A stretch of DNA of 64,000 nucleotides from Mucilaginibacter gossypii. Its GTDB lineage: Bacteria; Bacteroidota; Bacteroidia; Sphingobacteriales; Sphingobacteriaceae. Both the position numbers and the translations under genes were made by a program. The stretch spans positions 109,435-173,434 of the forward strand of contig NZ_FNCG01000017.1 of NCBI RefSeq assembly GCF_900100945.1. Direction: 5' to 3'. The number at the start of each line of letters is the position of its first letter. Within the stretch, counting starts at the first letter, position 1. The notes below the pieces were generated by a model. That model ran no database searches and was not told the DNA's origin. It was given only the letters and a program-made list of their open reading frames with translations. Shown here one piece after another: positions 61,431 to 64,000 of this stretch.

Positions 61431-61474
61431 AAAAAAGCGTCATTGCCTTTAACAAGGCAATGACGCTTTTTTTT
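61431..61474. terminator. Terminator of the ilv-leu operon
   Basis: A 19-bp perfect stem AAAAAAGCGTCATTGCCTT/AAGGCAATGACGCTTTTTT with loop TAAC, followed by more T. It works in both directions. Its core CGTCATTGC/GCAATGACG is the same as the outer arms of the GCAATC-type repeats at 51935 and 53211. A second hairpin GAAGCTAA/TTAGCTTC follows at 61486-61506. Confidence 0.93.
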
Positions 61475-61552
61475 GTATATCCAATGAAGCTAATTTAGTT
61501 AGCTTCTTATTATCTTTATCTAATAATCACCTCCACCATTCCTATCGCTAAC

Positions 61553-62575
61553 ATGAAAAAACCATTCTTCATCCTGATTGCTGCCTGCTTTTGCGCATGC
61601 AATAATCCGTCAAAACCAGCGGCAGATACCGCAACTGAATCATCAAACACTCCTTACGCAATAAAAACCGGCGGGAATAAGCTCATTAAAGTTGCCGGTA
61701 AATATAACGTATGGACGAAAAAAGTTGGCGACGGTAAAATAAAAGTGTTACTGCTGCATGGCGGTCCGGGTTTTTCACATGACTATATGGAATGCTTTGA
61801 GGATTTTTTGCCGAAGGAGGGCATTGAGTTTTATTATTATGATCAGCTTGGCTGTGGTAATTCGGATGCGCCTGCCGATACCTCATTATGGAACATTCCA
61901 CGTTATGTTGAAGAGGTTGAAGAAGTGCGCAAGGGCTTAGGGCTTGATAATTTTTACATACTCGGACATTCATGGGGCGGTATGCTGGCTATGGAATACC
62001 TGCACAAATACCAGTCGCACGTTAAAGGGGCGGTATTATCAAACATGACAGCCGGCATTAAAGGCTATGTTGCCTATGCCGCTGAGTTGAAGAAGAAGTT
62101 TTTTACGCCGCGTGATATCACTGTATTTGATTCATTAGACAGGCTTAAACAATACGACTCGCCTCAATACAACGACTTGCTGATGAATAAGCTATATACC
62201 CAGGTGATCTGCAGGCTTCCATTAGAGAATTGGCCCGAACCTTTATGGCGTGCCTTCAAAAAAGCGAATCATACCATATACATACAAATGCAGGGTGTTG
62301 ACGAGTTTCACGTAACCGGCAATTTTAAAGGATGGGAATTTTGGGACAAACTGCAGAATATAAAAACGCCTACCCTTGTTTTAGGCGGCGTACACGATGA
62401 AATGAACCCCGAAGACATGAAAAAGGAAGGCCGTTTATTACCCAACAGCCGCACCTATTTATGCCCCAACGGCAGCCACATGAGCATGTATGATGATCAG
62501 CAAAATTATTTCAAAAACCTCATCACTTTTTTAAAGGACGTTGACGCGGGTACATTTACCGCAGATAAAAAGTAG
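61553..62575 (+). CDS. Proline iminopeptidase-family alpha/beta hydrolase, lipoprotein
   Basis: A 340-residue alpha/beta hydrolase with a lipoprotein-type signal (MKKPFFILIAACFCACNN, cysteine near residue 16), so it is probably anchored in an outer or inner membrane. LLHGGPGFSHDYM is the oxyanion region, DQLGCGNSD the second strand, and GHSWGG (Ser140) the nucleophile elbow. An aspartate in GVHDEMNPEDM and a histidine in NGSHMSMYDD complete the triad. Relatives remove N-terminal proline from peptides. It is a single gene with its own promoter region. Confidence 0.88.
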   Translation: MKKPFFILIAACFCACNNPSKPAADTATESSNTPYAIKTGGNKLIKVAGKYNVWTKKVGDGKIKVLLLHGGPGFSHDYMECFEDFLPKEGIEFYYYDQLGCGNSDAPADTSLWNIPRYVEEVEEVRKGLGLDNFYILGHSWGGMLAMEYLHKYQSHVKGAVLSNMTAGIKGYVAYAAELKKKFFTPRDITVFDSLDRLKQYDSPQYNDLLMNKLYTQVICRLPLENWPEPLWRAFKKANHTIYIQMQGVDEFHVTGNFKGWEFWDKLQNIKTPTLVLGGVHDEMNPEDMKKEGRLLPNSRTYLCPNGSHMSMYDDQQNYFKNLITFLKDVDAGTFTADKK

Positions 62576-62629
62576 CACACCAATTCTAACACAGCGTTTT
62601 ATATTCCACCACCATTAAAACCGTAAATC

Positions 62630-63469
62630 ATGAAAAAGTTATTTACCTGTATCATCACCACGATGATCTTCACTGCGGTAAATGTTTATGCGCAGTTAAC
62701 GCCGCAACCCAGTTCAACGCAAAGTATTGTGCAGGATTTTGGCCTCGGAAAAATCAGTCTTGTTTACTCCCGTCCGGATGTAAGAGGCCGTAAAATATTT
62801 GGAGGTATGGAACCTTACGGAAAAGTTTGGCGCACGGGGGCCAATTCGGCCACGGTAATTAAATTTACCGATGAGGTAAGCATGGAAGGCAACAATATCC
62901 CGGCGGGCGAGTATGGGCTGTTCAGCATCCCCGGCGAAAACGAGTGGACCATCATCCTCAGCAAACAACCAAAGCAATGGGGCGCCTATAACTATAAGGA
63001 AGCTGATGATTTTTTGCGTTTCAAAGTAAAAACAGAACACCTTAAGGCTTTAACAGAAACCATGACCCTCGCATTCAGCAATGTTGCAGCAACCACCTGC
63101 GATTTACAGATGATGTGGGAGCACAGTGGCTTCACAATTCACATGACCACCGATATCGATGTCAAGGTAATGGCCAAGATCGACTCGGCCATGAATACAG
63201 ATAAAAAGCCATACTATGAAGCTTTGATCTATTACTATAACAATAATAAAGATATGGACAAGGCCTTAGCCTGGGCAACCGAACTGGAAAAAGACAAAAA
63301 CTTTCCGCCATTTGTGCCTAAACTATGGAAAGCTCGGATCTTATTGAAAAAAGGTGATAAAGCCGCAGCAATAGCTACAGCCCAGGAAGGTGCAAAAATG
63401 GCTGCCGATATGAAAACAGATGAGTACGTACGGTTAAATAATGAGCTAATAGCACAGGCGAAGAAGTAA
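62630..63469 (+). CDS. DUF2911 domain-containing exported protein
   Basis: A 279-residue protein with a signal peptide (MKKLFTCIITTMIFTAVNVYAQ). The DUF2911 domain covers about residues 30-170 and shows LGKISLVYSRPDVRGRKIFGG, VWRTGANSATVIKFTDEV, IPAGEYGLFSIPGENEWTIIL and a histidine-rich end. The C-terminal 100 residues contain two TPR-like helix pairs (YYEALIYYYNNNKDMDKALAWATEL). The family is common in Bacteroidota and has no firmly known function. A hairpin terminator follows. Confidence 0.9.
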   Translation: MKKLFTCIITTMIFTAVNVYAQLTPQPSSTQSIVQDFGLGKISLVYSRPDVRGRKIFGGMEPYGKVWRTGANSATVIKFTDEVSMEGNNIPAGEYGLFSIPGENEWTIILSKQPKQWGAYNYKEADDFLRFKVKTEHLKALTETMTLAFSNVAATTCDLQMMWEHSGFTIHMTTDIDVKVMAKIDSAMNTDKKPYYEALIYYYNNNKDMDKALAWATELEKDKNFPPFVPKLWKARILLKKGDKAAAIATAQEGAKMAADMKTDEYVRLNNELIAQAKK

Positions 63470-63491
63470 TCATTTTAACTCGATATAATCT

Positions 63492-63539
63492 CCAAACAAA
63501 AAACCCTTGCCAGTGATATTGGCAAGGGTTTTTGTTTGG
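63492..63539. terminator. Bidirectional hairpin terminator after DUF2911 gene
   Basis: CCAAACAAAAAACCCTTGCCA (63492-63512) pairs with 63520-63539 with one bulged A. Loop of about 7 bases. A poly-T tract is present in the right arm. It could end both the DUF2911 gene and the convergent transposase gene. Confidence 0.85.
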
Positions 63540-63577
63540 AAGTAAGATTCTAAAAAGCTGGGGATTGCGCGATTCCC

Positions 63578-63670
63578 CTCTTGAGAGGGGCGAAGGGGTG
63601 TGTTTCTGCTTTGATAAGTCTACAGCAGCCCCCCTGCTACCGCTCATTCCTCCGCACCCCCTCTCAAGAG
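63578..63670. repeat. CTCTTGAGAGGGG inverted pair near the transposase end
   Basis: CTCTTGAGAGGGG (63578-63590) is the reverse complement of 63658-63670. It lies between the DUF2911 terminator and the transposase stop codon. It may be an insertion-sequence end or another dispersed palindrome; no target duplication can be checked in this window. Confidence 0.65.
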
Positions 63671-63682
63671 AGTAATAGCCCA

Positions 63683-64000
63683 TCAAGAGGCAGTAGCCAT
63701 TTTGTTAATTAAAAAGTTAAACACCTGGTTATTGCCTCTATTGTTATATTTAAATGTGAACTCATTCAGGTATGATTGCAAATGTCTGAGCGATACTTTA
63801 TGGTATTGACCATATATCCCCCGTTTTAACAATGTCCAAAAGCCCTCAATCGTATTGGTGTGATACTCTCCCCGGGCATACTCTTCTTTTTCCTTGTTTA
63901 ATACCTGATGTTCACGGAATATTTTATTTAAACCGGCATATCCACCAAAGCCGTCCGTTACAATAGTAGCATCTGTGCTCACTGATTGTTCAACAATGGG
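63683..64000 (-). CDS. IS1595-family (ISXO2-like) transposase, C-terminal part (partial)
   Basis: The frame is open from the stop at 63683 to the window edge; the gene continues beyond 64000. The visible part is the ISXO2-like DDE domain: VTDGFGGYAGL holds an aspartate, and HTNTIEGFWTLLKRGIYGQYHKVS holds the N-x-x-E pair, followed by HLQSYLNEFTFKYNNR. This block is typical of IS1595 elements. An ATG-less internal GTG occurs near 63982, but the upstream codons remain open, so it is not the true start. The element is at least partly intact; the far end is outside the window. Confidence 0.9.
   Translation of the reverse strand, partial: PIVEQSVSTDATIVTDGFGGYAGLNKIFREHQVLNKEKEEYARGEYHTNTIEGFWTLLKRGIYGQYHKVSLRHLQSYLNEFTFKYNNRGNNQVFNFLINKMATAS

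Overview
The window looks like a chromosomal segment of a Bacteroidota member of the Sphingobacteriaceae, most like Mucilaginibacter or Pedobacter. The grounds are a short adenylate kinase, an atpD-atpC pair separated from the other ATP synthase genes, Bacteroidota-type promoter boxes (TAnnTTTG), weak Shine-Dalgarno signals, the gene order ilvD-ilvB-ilvN-ilvC-leuC-leuD-leuB-leuA-ilvA, DUF2911 and GxxExxY proteins, and an exosortase. The genus is inferred from protein style only.

Positions 1-36286 form one long, almost gap-free plus-strand surface-polysaccharide locus of about 36 genes. It opens with the end of a glycosyltransferase and a Wzm/Wzt-type ABC exporter. Next comes an amino-sugar module: two FdtA-like ketoisomerases, a GNAT acyltransferase, an acyl carrier protein, an SDR, a KAS III and a PLP aminotransferase. 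It probably makes an N-acylated 3-amino-3,6-dideoxyhexose. The rest is about 19 glycosyltransferases or GT-like proteins (GT2, GT4, GT9, a DSD-motif trio), acetyltransferases, an epimerase, an MBOAT/SGNH O-acetylation pair, methyltransferases, a Wzy-like membrane protein, an exosortase and a GT-C-like membrane protein. Many junctions overlap by 1-22 bases and about ten genes start with TTG or GTG, as expected for a translationally coupled operon.

Positions 36279-44424 hold housekeeping genes. On the minus strand, read in order, are a peroxiredoxin, tRNA-Arg(ACG), adk and obg. On the plus strand are a MacB/FtsX-type permease with two operator-like palindromes at its promoter, a quinone oxidoreductase, and atpD-atpC ending in a strong terminator. 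Positions 44594-47294, minus strand, carry a TlpA-like thioredoxin protein, a degenerate Fic protein and an ankyrin-repeat protein.

Positions 47684-61474 are the branched-chain amino acid operon. The enzymes cover all steps specific to isoleucine/valine and leucine synthesis except the final transaminase. Three unrelated genes lie among the leu genes: a GxxExxY nuclease-fold protein and two SAM methyltransferases. Several spacers contain different inverted or word-like repeats. The GxxExxY gene is bracketed by a perfect 17-bp inverted repeat whose left copy contains the leuC stop codon, which looks like a small inserted cassette. The operon ends in a 19-bp stem terminator.

The window closes with a lipoprotein alpha/beta hydrolase, a DUF2911 protein and, running off the right edge on the minus strand, the end of an IS1595-family transposase. 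All calls come from reading the sequence; no database search was possible.
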